Of a DNA stretch of 64,000 bases, positions 10,892 through 22,484 are shown piece by piece. Within the stretch, counting starts at the first letter, position 1. Each line of letters opens with the position of its first letter. A program made the position numbers and the translations under genes. The notes below the pieces were generated by a model, which was not told where the DNA came from, made no database searches, and was given only the letters and a program-made list of their open reading frames with translations. Source of the stretch: Steromphala cineraria (lineage: Eukaryota > Mollusca > Gastropoda > Trochida > Trochidae); assembly GCA_916613615.1 (NCBI GenBank), contig OU744726.1:70962976-71026975 (forward strand), written 5' to 3'.

Positions 10892-11095
10892 CAGGTATTT
10901 TACCCGGACAACATGATTATCACCTTCGCGTACAGGTAATGTTTACGAATGCATTCTTGACATGAAGATAGGTAGATATAAGAAATATACAACAGGTAAC
11001 CTCAGGTGAGTCAGCGTTGATGAGCGCAGGTAAGAGGTATACGCGTATATAAGTAGTTATTACCTGTTTACTAGCGTTCTGTATGATGCTACCTG
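10892..11095. promoter_or_regulatory. Homotypic cluster of CAGGTR words with a TATA box
   Basis: Seven CAGGTA/CAGGTG words (either strand) occur in 204 bp, at about 10892, 10933, 10993, 11003, 11027, 11061 and 11090. A TATATAAG lies within the cluster at 11046-11053. CAGGTR is the core bound by Snail/ZEB-type zinc fingers and also resembles splice donors. An enhancer or promoter is inference. Confidence 0.35.
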
Positions 11096-11099
11096 CGAT

Positions 11100-12769
11100 C
11101 TGGATCAGCTGTCACAAGGGGCTGTGTACATCAGCAGTGTAGTTTTTACCTACCTATATTGTATATGTGCATACGTGACGAAGTAAGGAACATGTTTTGA
11201 TGACCCGGGCATGTTCACAGACAGTTCGTCGTTTATGGTCTTGTTATTCTGATGTTATCATGTGGATATCCAAACATGGTGTTTGTAAAAGGGGTATCAA
11301 CTTATACTGCGTCCAAGTTTCATGTATCATATCTAGAATACACAAACGAATTTTCTGTTTATATAAAGCAATTAAACTGATGCACAACAAAAATAAGTAA
11401 AACTTATCCTGAACATTAGAAAACATATGTTAGCTTTTTAACTGTATTCAACGATTATGAAACGATATTTGATTGTAAAAATTTAAAAATCGATGTTCTT
11501 GTTGCAGTTTTGACCACTCTAGGAATTGGTTAAGTACCGAGAAATTTGCTCCTTATATACATTGTAACAAAGGTTAAGAGGGGGAGGGTTAAATAGACCT
11601 CTGTGGTGAGAAATGCTCGAGAATGGTTTAATTGACATTTGTGGTAAGAAATGCTCCATAAACGATACAGAACACTGTGTTATCTTCTAAAGTATTGATA
11701 GACATAACAAACACTGAGCTATTTCCTACAATGGTCAAAAGTACAATTGAATCATCACGTCTTATGATCACAGAAACATCAATCTGTATATTACAGCCAC
11801 GAGACTACCACTCGACATTCGCAGGTTATATCAGGTAGAAACAGATTAGGTACTAGTTATAACGTCCTCCTGATAGACAAATGCAGCAATATATAGCATT
11901 ATCAGATTGATAGCCTCACTATATGGTTTAACTATGTTATAACCTAATTATGACAGGTCTTTATTAACGCCTGAATTCTATCGATTTCAATCTATATATT
12001 TAAAACTCCATAAATTGTTTCATACTATTTACAACATCGGTCATCCCAAATCATTTACAGGTTCGCAATATTAACTCTCAACATAAAGCTGTGAATCACT
12101 CTAAAAATCCTGTGAACTCATTTCTAATATTGCGTTGGCATGCGACCACAACTTTTATGTTTAAACAGCAAACATTTTAAATATAGATGTGCATCGAGCT
12201 TACATTTAAGCAGTTGTCTTTTGTTTATCAAATCGTTTTCCTAGGTAAACGTTTTGCTAGATGCAATTCTTAACGCCAGTTCTTTGTTGAAACAGTGCTT
12301 AAAGTAAAACGTATATACGTGATGTTAGCCTAAATGACGTCATAATACAAAATGAAAATAAATACTTCACACATTTATCCTTTAATGTCACATATGATCA
12401 CACTTCAAGATAATGGTGTCCATACTTGTAGCAGTTTCACACGTCAGAAATATGAATAATATTTGCTGGAATATTTTCGTCAAGTCTTAAATGGCCCGTC
12501 TGACACCTTCACTTGTCGGAATAGCTTATGAGATTATTTGCGTATCTTCAATACAAAAGGTTATGGTATCTTATTGTTTATTTTGAGGATTTACAAAGCA
12601 TAGAATAAACAAGGAAGATTATGATGAACAACGAACATGCGAAAAGGAATGTTTAACTGAACATATTCAGTGCGTCACCGGATGACTATGACGATCATGA
12701 TTATGGTGTGCGTCAAAAGAGAATATTATAAATATTTTTTTAAATATCAAAAAGGTTATATTGGAACCT
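11100..12769. other. Unassigned stretch
   Basis: AT-rich. No domain-bearing frame, no clear repeat. Confidence 0.5.
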
Positions 12770-12774
12770 TAGAT

Positions 12775-12898
12775 AAGTGATGGTAGCTTAGTAGCAGCTG
12801 TGAAAGTACACTCCTTCGGGGTAATATTGTAGCGCTTTGAGCATGTCTAAGGACGTGGAAAAGGCGCAATATAAGTACGCACATTATTATTATTATTA
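12775..12898 (+). mobile_element. 3' tail of a LINE or SINE
   Basis: GTAGCGCTTTGAGCATG, then AAAAGGCGCAATATAAGTAC, runs into (ATT)n at 12884-12898. A GCGC..ATATAAGT block followed by a trinucleotide tail is typical of 3' ends of animal L2/CR1-like LINEs and the SINEs that borrow them. The upstream limit is uncertain and no reverse transcriptase remains. Confidence 0.5.
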
Positions 12899-14671
12899 AA
12901 CAATTTACAGCCCAAACAAGTCATAATGATGACTGATTTCGTTTTTCTATTTTCCAACATTGATACTTCTTAAAGGAAGAGAGGGTATCATATATAATCG
13001 CTGCTGGCTGAGAGTGGCCATTCCTTGACTTGACCTTGAGTGAGATATTGCATTTCGAGAAAGCATTCAAGAAACGCCGTTTTTACAGATTTTAAGACTG
13101 AAATCAAGAATGTACAGTATGTACATAAAATGTATCTCAATACTGATCGTCAATGGTTGTCCTATCGTATCAAGGCTTGTCCAGTATCGCTGCAAAATGG
13201 CATTGATCTTCTTAGTCTTATTATATACTTGTCAAATTGTCAATGCATTTATTTAAATTGATATCCTGGCAGAACGCAAATGATACCCTGATATGTATGC
13301 AAGGTTTATGTATGAAATAAGCTAAAGTCATTTTTGAACAAGATGGCTCTCAGGTTAATAACTATCTTATAGCATGTTAGCATACTATTTAACCTTATGA
13401 TGTACCATATGTGAAATAGAGTCAATAACTCGTTCTGTGTTAATATTCCGAGAGCCCTCAATGTATTCATGTAAGAGATCAAGAAAGTTTGCCTTGTTCC
13501 TTGTCTGGCACGGTAATCAAACGTCGTTACATAAACCACATTTGTTCTACACACCCTCTAATTCAAACATAATTTCACACGTTAAATAGGTGGGATATCC
13601 TTTAAGGCTTTGCTTTCCTTGTTTATAGTTTTATAAACAGTTTTAGATAATCAATATTGGTCCAAAGTGTATCCAGTCCAACTTTAAGAGGAAATCGTTA
13701 CAAGGTGTCAATACCCTAACGAGCACGGTCCCCAAACCTCGTGTTTATTGAAGTGCAAGCTTGAAATATTCGATGATTATAAAGTTATACAAGCAGAGCG
13801 GTCCACCCTGTAAAACACCATCATTGACCACGCCCATTTGGACACTTGACCACGCCCATTCGGACACCGAATCTGTTCATGTAAAAGACAAGTTCAAGTT
13901 TTGTCGTCAACAAGAGCTCGGCGCTAATGTAAAGATTATTCTTTAGCTTAGGGGCGAATGTCTTGTAAACACTTTCAACACAGGACCGCGCCATGTTTAC
14001 CAACAGATTTGGTCATCACGGAAAGCGAAACCGTAGAGCAATATTTCACTACCTTGTTAAAGACAATTAGCAGTTTGGGTACTATGGGTATGTAACTTGG
14101 AACGAAATAATCATATGCTATTGACACATCATTTATCGCCGAGACAATGTTCCTTATTACGACGCAGTTACGTTGTTGAATGAGCTTACCATTGTGTTGA
14201 TGAGCTAAAACTTATGACGCTTTTCGTGAATGTTTAGATCTGTTTTACCAAATTTTAAGAAGACTCACAATTTGAGGTAAACAAATTGACGTCTTGATTT
14301 ATGCCAAATTACTGCGATATTTATAACAGAGTAGATGTCAGAAAGTTGAACAAGTGGCACAATCTGATTAGGAACTGCACGTGTTGTTCTCGTATTTGTT
14401 ACAAGGGACACTTACTATTCGTGAGGAACTATAATGCTGGTTTCAGTAAATCCGTAAATTGAAGGAAACAGAATAAACCAAAAGCAAAGAGGTGCATGCT
14501 GTTTTTGGAAAATAAACATGATCGGGTAGTGAACAAAGTCAATATTAACCATTTAAAGGGAATAATCATGAACAGTCTCAGACATATTGATAAGATTTCC
14601 AGTATCGATACATTTTAATATAATATAATATATATTGCCTTTTTAAGTAAATTTGGAAGTAAATTGTGCCA
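12899..14671. other. Otherwise unassigned stretch
   Basis: Apart from the 22-bp repeat at 13824 nothing is supported. Open frames near 13306-13554 and 13821-14003 have no recognisable content. Confidence 0.5.
13824..13867. repeat. 22-bp direct repeat, two copies
   Basis: TTGACCACGCCCATT(T/C)GGACAC occurs twice in tandem with one mismatch. The core GACCACGCCCA resembles zinc-finger GC-box/GLI-like sites, but this is weak evidence of function. Confidence 0.7.
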
Positions 14672-14850
14672 GTTGAGTTCTAGTTAAGTCCAGCTCAGTT
14701 AACGTTCGTACATGAATTATGTTTGAACTTAGTTGCTAGTAATTTTCTGTTCGAATCTAATCTAACTTTATTGTTGAGTTTTGGAACTTGTTTCCTAGTT
14801 GAACATTTATTAGTTAAATTCTGTTCTACAGTTAAAGTATCTTTAGTTGA
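14672..14850. repeat. Degenerate TAGTTR-rich stretch
   Basis: Words of the form AGTTR or TAGTTR (TAGTTAAG, CAGTTAAC, TAGTTGCT, TAGTTGAA, TAGTTAAA, CAGTTAAAG, TAGTTGAC) recur every 20-35 bp. This may be an old, decayed short tandem repeat. Confidence 0.25.
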
Positions 14851-15152
14851 CTGTTAATCTTCCAGGCGTCTGTTCTAAAACAGGCTATGGTTTCACTTCT
14901 TTTGAAATATCTCAAACTAATATGACTTACAGGTTACACATAGTTGAATTCATTCAACAAGTTATCAAATTCCAGACAACCATCAACATAGAAGACATAA
15001 ACAGTCCAAAGCAACCACTTGTATCAACACCTCAGAGATGGCCGCCATGGCAGACTAAGCTCCCTGCAAGTCAGGCTCTATTACAGAGGATGTTGGCAGG
15101 AGTCGCTAAGACTATGACGCAACCTGGAGCTGTGGGAGACCACGTGTTGTGA
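14847..15152 (+). other. Open frame ending in a GC-rich patch, unidentified
   Basis: A 101-codon frame whose second half (from about 15000) is GC-richer and contains GATGGCCGCCATGG, a palindromic pair of YY1-like words near 15036-15049. No domain recognised. It could be an exon on either strand. Confidence 0.15.
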
Positions 15153-16362
15153 GGCATTTACAGGTACACGAGATAGAAACGTGGTGTAGGGGTCGTCATA
15201 CAGCCATCTACTAGCATGTCGCTTCAAAACATATTTTAAGAACGAAACCAGGTCAATTTCAAGTTCACATTTTTTCGTTTTGGGGATTTTCAGGTTTTAA
15301 AGTTGTTTATGTTTGGTGCCAATAGTGGAAGTAGTGGGATAGTGGTAAAGGCACTCTCTAAAACTATTGCTCAAGAAATCTGGATTTACGAACGAACTTA
15401 GTTTATGTGAAAACTTATGCAATAAGAACCATTAAAATTATGGATGCATAATATACTTAAGGCTGCATACTAATAATATATACTTATAGTGTAGAATGAA
15501 AGAGTGTACATGTCATGCCTGTATAAAAAATATTGTAATAAACAAACTTTAAAAAATAATTCTAGTGTATATTAACACAACTTGGTTATTATTTTCATGT
15601 TATCGTGGTTAAAAGTAAACCTTGCCATCTTATTACAAAACACTAAAGGGTGTTTTTAACTCTTCAGCCTTTCTGCAACTATGATAGGGGTAAACTAACC
15701 TTATTATGGATATTCGTAAAGAGAGCCTGACCTTTATTTATGCTTCAATATGATTGGTTGTATAGATAGATAAACTTGACCCAAGACAAGAGAATAACCT
15801 TGAAACAAGTATTTCAGGGGGAAAGAAGTAGGACAATTATATATGTTTCTCAACTTAATATAGGAGTATTGACACAAGTATTATATGCACAAAAAATCAA
15901 AAATTACTCACTGAAGATGATCAAACAAAGTCAGGCTAAAACTTCATACAGTTGGAGTGTCAACGTTGGTTACTTGTACAGTTATCTCACAACATTGCGA
16001 TAACATCCCTTGTACCCACTTACAGCATATAGATTGGGGATGTATTTATCAAACCTCGATACCCGGAGTTCAGACTTACAGAGGGCCCAGATACGAGAAG
16101 CAAGTTTAAGTAAGACGATCTCATCTCGGTACAACACCTGTAAGAGCGAACCAATTTAACTAATCACTGGTAACAAGACCGAGGTTAACTCTGCCAGCGC
16201 CAGGGGCGGAGATGTGACACCTTCATACGATGAGGTAGATGTGAGATCACAAGAGCTGGCTGATCCATCTCAACGCGTGTAGTTGATCTAATCTGATGCG
16301 GACACGCTTGAAATATGAATCTTGCCTAATCCTGTGTTATTCAATGTGATGAATCGATGGAC
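15153..16362. other. Unassigned stretch
   Basis: Mostly AT-rich. A moderately GC-rich patch at about 16070-16280 holds no usable open frame. Confidence 0.5.
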
Positions 16363-16456
16363 GAAGGTTTACTGAGATATAATATTTGATATGTAAGGAG
16401 ATTGAACCTGAAGGTTTACTGAGATATGATCTTTGATATGTAAGGAGATTGAACCT
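16363..16456. repeat. 47-bp tandem duplication
   Basis: The block starting GAAGGTTTACTGAGATAT is present twice head to tail, from 16363 and from 16410, with about two mismatches. It looks like a recent simple duplication. Confidence 0.85.
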
Positions 16457-16732
16457 GAACGTTATCCCAACTCCCTAGGGAGTCCACACTTCAATCTTGT
16501 CCAATAATATCCGCGTTGTATGCTCATTTTTACATCGTTAATATTGATTGTATTTGAAGTCTATAAGGATTATTACTTAGGATATAACTATTTTCATAAG
16601 AATTGATTATAATGTTATACACGAGACCCAGACAGCAACATATTTTATACCATTCGAATGTAACTTAAAACTGATACAGGCAATCTACGACTGGGCTGAT
16701 TGTTGACAACTGACTTTGCGAGATGATGCAAG

Positions 16733-16761
16733 ATGGCGGACTGCTGTCGTCTGCTCCTCAA
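16733..16761 (+). CDS. Candidate first coding exon at a YY1-like start
   Basis: CAAGATGGCGG at 16729-16739 is the YY1 consensus, which in many animal genes lies at the start of transcription and includes the start codon. The ATG at 16733 has an ideal context (A at -3, G at +4). The frame reads nine codons, MADCCRLLL, then CAA followed by GTAAGA, a strong splice donor at 16762. No downstream exon could be paired with it, and the next 3 kb is largely satellite DNA. Function unknown. Confidence 0.22.
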
Positions 16762-16769
16762 GTAAGAAA

Positions 16770-17656
16770 GGCGCTATCCCCGACCTGTTTGTTGATGGCT
16801 GATACTCTCTTCACGTTTGCCCTTGTTAGGACAGAGTCGAAATCATTTCGTCACCATTGTTTAACAGATCAACGCAAAACGACGTCGAACGACAAACGCT
16901 TCAAATGACGTTGATTTAGTACGTAGACATCAAATTCCAACGCTCAGAAATAACCAAGAATCTTGTTTATCTTACTGCTAATAAAAATGTATAAAATGAA
17001 AACGTTCTAATAGTTAACCAGAAATGCATTCATAATGCAATTCTAACAATTGTTTTTCTACAAATTCAGTAAAATAATTAATTATGAATAACGCTTTAAT
17101 GTCCTTCAATAAAACCTCGCTAAACAATTTCTTGATCTTCCATAAAAAATTCTCTGAATGCCGTGAGGAATTATCTTCTGAAAAATAAAATATTGATATT
17201 TTGATTACTCGTATGAATAGGCTTTTTGCATGAAAGATGGTATCAGATGTTTGTCTGTTGTATAAGAGCCTCACAGTGCCAATGTAACACTGTAACAATG
17301 TATGTCTGTCACATAATCCAAGTGTTTGATTGGTACACTGTTTGAGGAAACGTTTGTGGTAGTTCTAAAAACAAAACAAGATTAACACTCTTTGTGACTA
17401 AAGCTGGTTTGGTTTGACTCATATTTGATCTACGCTGATTTGTGTGATGTTCACATGACCGTCAGTGATTAACTACATAAATCAATCGGACTTTATGAGT
17501 TTAAGGACTATAATTGAAAGCAGAATATCTTTGATAAAAAAGTGTATATGCAAAACGAAAGTTGATTCAGGTTTTGTTTGTGGCCATTTTCTAGAGAGTA
17601 ATTTTGAAAAGTAATATTGTTAAGTATGACAACTGCATTTTTTAATTTTTTGTGTG
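16770..17656. other. Unassigned stretch before the satellites
   Basis: AT-rich; no supported feature. The 94-codon minus frame at 17014-17298 has no recognisable domain. Confidence 0.5.
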
Positions 17657-18446
17657 GAATGGTATGGAACATGTATGGTATGGTGTGGTGTGGTGTGGAA
17701 TGGTATGGAACATGTATGGAATTGTATGGAATGGTATGGAACATGTATGGTATGGTGTGGTGTGGTGTGGAATGGTATGGAACATGTATGAAATGGTATG
17801 GAATGGTATGGATAATGTATGGCATGGTGTGGTGTGGTGTCGTGTGGAATGGTATGGAACATGTATGGAATGATATGGAATGGTATGGAACATGTATGGT
17901 ATGGTGTGGTGTGATGTGGTGTAGTGTAGTGTAGTGTGGTGTGTAATGGTATGGAACATGTATGGAATGGTATGGAACATGTATGGAATGGTATGGAACA
18001 TGTATGGAAGGGTATGGAACATGTATGGAACATGTATGGAACATGTATGGAACATGTATGGAATGGTATGGAATGGTATTGAACATGTATGGAATGGTAT
18101 GGAATAGTATGGAATGGTATGGAACATGTATGGAACATGTATGGAACATGTATGGAACATGTATGGAATGGTATGGAATGGTATGGAACATGTATGGTGT
18201 GGTGTGGTGTGGTATGGTGTGGTGTGGTGTGGTGTGGTCTGGTCTGGCGTGGCGTGGCGTGGCGTGGCGTGGCGTGGCGTGGCGTGGCGTGGCGTGGCGT
18301 GGCGTGGCGTGGCATTGTATGGTATGGTATGGTATGGTATGGTATGGTATGGTATGGTATGGTATGGTATGGTATGGTATGGTATGGTATGGTATGGTAT
18401 GGTGTGGTGTGGTTTGGTGTGGTGTGGTGTGGTGTGGTGTGGTGTG
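17657..18446 (+). repeat. Pentanucleotide GGNNN satellite, about 790 bp
   Basis: Built from the 5-mers GGTAT, GGTGT, GGAAT and GGCGT, plus GGAACATGTAT blocks. The left part has a higher-order pattern (GGAATGGTATGGAACATGTATGG modules). The right part has pure runs: GGCGT x13 at 18246-18310, GGTAT x16 at 18321-18400, GGTGT at 18401-18445. The long open frames on both strands (HTIPY-, WYGMV-type repeats) are by-products of a stop-free 5-mer and are not genes. The regular GG spacing allows two-tetrad G-quadruplexes on the plus strand. Confidence 0.95.
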
Positions 18447-19060
18447 ATATTTAGACCCATGTATTTCCATGTAGTTTTTATAATTCTATGTAATATAGAT
18501 ATTACACTCACGACAATTCGTATACGACAAGATCAAAACATCTCTAAAGCTATCATAACAGTCGATCATCCTATATTGTTTCGGGAAACCAATATTCCTT
18601 ATCTTGCTCTTCAGTGAGAACTTGTTTAGCTCCTCTTGGACGACAATTCCGTCTTTGCCGTTTTAGCGAAATACGTATTATTACAAAGATATTGCCTTAT
18701 AAGGATTCGTCGTACGTCATCGCCTTCCTCTTTCATTTTCACGTCAGTACTGCAGCAGTAGTACTTAGGTGATGAAAGGAAATGACCTTCTAGTACATGT
18801 GTATAGTTCTCTACACGACCCTACGTCCACTAGTCGATGTTGGTTATCTATTCTGGTCTCACATTAAGTACAGCACAAATACAGGTGACCATAGATTTGG
18901 GGGACATTATACTTATTCAGGCCCTTGGTTAAGTAGAAACAAGCATTGTTGCCTGTATTTAACCACCCAATGGGAGAGCCTGATAATCCCTATACAGATA
19001 GATGAAATGGTTCATCCAAGCAGACCATCTCTCATGGAGCAGCTCGTGCAGTGGTCATTA
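18447..19060. other. Unique sequence between two satellites
   Basis: About 600 bp without a repeat. The frame that later reads the 18-bp minisatellite is open from 18797, with about 88 non-repetitive codons before the repeats; these show no known domain. Confidence 0.5.
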
Positions 19061-19700
19061 TCATCTACACAGTCAGTATCATCTACACAGTCAGTATCAT
19101 CTACACAGTCAGTATCATCTACACAGTCAGTATCATCTACACAATCAGTATCATCTACACAGTCAGTGTCATCTACACAGTCAGTATCATCTACACAGTC
19201 AGTATCATCTACACAGTCAGTATCATCTACACAGTCAGTATCATCTACACAGTCAGTATCATCTACACAATCAGTATCATCTACACAGTCAGTATCATCT
19301 ACACAGTCAGTATCATCTACACAGTCAGTATCATCTACACAGTCAGTATCATCTACACAGTCAGTGTCATCTACACAGTCAGTATCATCTACACAGTCAT
19401 TGGCATCTACACAGTCAGTATCATCTACACAATCAGTATCATCTACACAATCAGTATCATCTACACAGTCAGTATCATCTACACAATCAGTATCATCTAC
19501 ACAGTCAGTATCATCTACACAGTCAGTATCATCTTCACAGTCAGTATCATCTACACAGTCAGTGTCATCTACACAGTCAGTATCATCTACACAGTCAGTA
19601 TCATCTACACAATCAGTATCATCTACACAGTCAGTATCATCTACACAATCAGTATCATCTACACAGTCAGTATCATCTACACAATCAGTATCATCTACAC
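19061..19700 (+). repeat. 18-bp minisatellite, about 35 copies
   Basis: The unit TCATCTACACAGTCAGTA is repeated about 35.5 times with few variants. The period is a multiple of three and all three plus frames are free of stops, giving (SSTQSV)n, (YHLHSQ)n and (IIYTVS)n. The SSTQSV frame is part of a 310-codon frame, 18797-19729. The two recurrent variants (CAG/CAA and GTA/GTG) are silent only in that frame; three rarer ones are not. This is consistent with a Ser/Thr-rich, mucin-like coding repeat but does not prove it. A non-coding minisatellite remains the default. Confidence 0.95.
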
Positions 19701-22290
19701 TGGTCAGTGTTCTCCCTCGATTAGACTAACATTTACTCTCAGAAATATTTTTTAATATTGAATATTTTTTTAACAAATCATGAACTATAACAAAATGGAG
19801 CCTAGCAGATGCTTTAACTTCAGCTAAAAAAAGCTGAGCTATCTAGACTATACTATACTTTTCTAGACTTTTTTATATAGGTAGTTTAATTCAGGTGGTC
19901 ATGAATCATTGATCAATCTTGTTTTCATAACCTGTATTTTAAGAAATGATGTGCTAGCAATCAAGGAGGCCTTACCGTTTTATTTTCTAATATTCATCTC
20001 GTGTGTACTTCCTAGATTGCTTTTTGTTAGTTTATCAATTTCCCTTGAAAGAGAAAGTAGTATGGTTTGCTTTGGTGAAGAGATGGAGCATAGCAATCGA
20101 TCATGCAGTTTTCTGTACATATTGTCGTGAAATTTCCTGGATACCAAAATCATACAAAATATGCCAATTGGTCTTATAATCTGCTGGAGAATAACTAGAG
20201 TTTGTTGCAAAGTCTGTGTACTGTGGAAGGAACAAACGATTTCTCTAGGCAAGAAGATCATAAATAATTTGGTGTGGCTCAGACATAAGAAGCTAGATTT
20301 TGCAGGCATGACAAATGTACATATATATAAGCCTAACTACGTAGATAGGCCGTTGATCTTTCACCGTCGTCTTTCAAATGCTACAGATCAGTCAGTAGTA
20401 TTTCAAATGGCAAATTATATTCAATACGAAATCAAGCTCTCGTGATGGAAGATTTTATTTGTAGCTATGTATACTAGACATATATGAGCAGTAAAATGAA
20501 ATGACTTAGAACCTTTAGTTTTGTACCGACTCTAGCACTCAGTGCACGGAGAAACTTGCAAAACAACGTTCTAACTTTCGGGTACACAAAAAGCTTGAAT
20601 TCATTATATGGAGAATGTGCCAACAGGAAACATTTACGGGTATCAAGAGACAAAGTTCATAAGTGTTGTACGCTCGCTTCAAAGACAGCTTTCTTCGTGT
20701 ATCCTTGTAGAACCAGTTTACACAAAGCGCCGGGTAGCTGGTTGTACAAGCACACAAGGCCAGTCTGTTCATGCTCATCCGGTAGCTGACAAAAAGTGAT
20801 ATAAATTTCACCCTAATGTACACAAGTTATAATAGAAGATTAATAGTCTATAGAGAGCATATGTGAGTTATAGATATGTTTACATTCTAGCAACAACCCT
20901 CATTATGAAAAAGTTCTCAAGGCCGTAGGGGTATATACTAGGGTTCTTTGTTGGCTAAAATATACACATAACGATTTGACAAGTGAAATGTTTATCTTTC
21001 AGTTTTTTAAAAGTTTGTCACCAGATCAGAAATGTCGCTTCAATGTGCCTTCAAATCACGTGAGCGGTATCCCATGGCTCGTGATATAATAGCGAGATAC
21101 TTGGTGGGTCCTTTATCATGGTAGATCACTTCATGCAACGCTATCCACTAACTGATGGACAAAATTTAAGATATCAAAATTATGTAGATCATCAGTCTAT
21201 TTTCGTAATTCAAATCCCAAAGTGCATTTTTATTGACTACATATCCTTGTTGAGCAATAAATGAACATCACTGAATTACCTATTGAGGACATAGGTAATA
21301 TCATATACATGTGTAAAGGTATTTAAAATGTTGCAGGTCGCGTATCTTTCAATAGTAGTTTTAGTCTTTTCAATTCAATGTAGACATTCCAAAACAAAAT
21401 AAGACGATGTTCTGTACAATCACATGTGTTCTGACTGGTGCCACAGGTTGGGAAGGACATGTTGATATTTTCTCATACACCTATTCCACTGTCCTGTACA
21501 TTATAATGGAGTAATCATTGGAACCACTCCTGCATCTTGGGTTTCTTAACGGCCAATAAAAAGAAAAGGAAACTCTTAATATATTTTGAATTTCACTATT
21601 CCTAATGGTACAAACATATTGTCAATGTCAATATAAAGAAACGTTTTTGCTGAATTGTAACAGATTTATTACGAAACTATGGCTATAACCAGGTCTATGT
21701 ATTGAGTGACGTGAAAACAGGATTTTAAGCTTTCGTGAGAAGACGAAAACACAAGTATTAAAGTTGTGCGAGAAAATATTTCATCTGTATCACTTTGTTT
21801 CTCAACATTTAATATACATCAGAAATCTCCCTGTTGACAACTGAATGCTTTTTGATATAACATTATTTTGAAAAGAAACCATTATATAATAATAAGTTAT
21901 AGGATGAATATCGTTTTTGTTTGTCTGTTCTATAAAAAGTGGTATTGACTTCATCACCAGTTTATAATTGTACAATATCAACATGTGATAATATTGTAAC
22001 AATTTCCCTTATGAGGAAAGAATCGCGCACTATCGTCTATGTTTACACATCTCGCGTGACCCTCTCATCCCACTTCCTGTTATGCGCTTCATGCACAATA
22101 TGCACCACTGTTGTCTAATGTGCATCTGCACTGCGCACTGTGACTGTCCCGGCTACAGAAGCAGTCTATTTACCGTTATACAGCCCATTCATATTCCATT
22201 CATTAATGTAAATACAACAGTTCGGTGTGCGCCTCTCTATTGGTCACCATGTGAAATATGATAACGGTATCTGTCAAGAAGAGGTCGACT
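19701..22290. other. Unassigned stretch
   Basis: Overlapping 60-110 codon frames on both strands at 19909-20823 have no recognised domain. The remainder is AT-rich; a GC-richer patch lies at about 22030-22330. Confidence 0.5.
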
Positions 22291-22313
22291 TGACCTCGAA
22301 GGTCACGGTGACC
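22291..22313. promoter_or_regulatory. Overlapping nuclear-receptor half-sites (ERE-like)
   Basis: TGACCTcgaAGGTCA (everted, 22291-22305) overlaps GGTCAcggTGACC (22301-22313), a perfect estrogen-response-type inverted repeat with 3-bp spacing. Three half-sites are packed into 23 bp. The sequence match is direct; binding by an ER/ERR-type or other nuclear receptor is inference. Confidence 0.45.
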
Positions 22314-22484
22314 CGGGATCAAGAGGCCTCCTTAATTCAACCCTAATGGTTGTCAAACACGCAAGATGTATGTCATTCTTGTCAAGTGTTTTGAATGATC
22401 AATTCTGCATCGTATGGGAAAATAGAGTTGTTAAACACTGCATGTAGAATAAATATTTAAAGAAGCACTAGTCTTGTACATATA

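Noticed and set aside
17508..18617. Long open frames on both strands (up to 320 codons) made of HTIPY or WYGMV repeats
   Set aside because: They lie almost wholly in the GGNNN pentamer tract, which cannot easily form stop codons; the product is simple-sequence translation.
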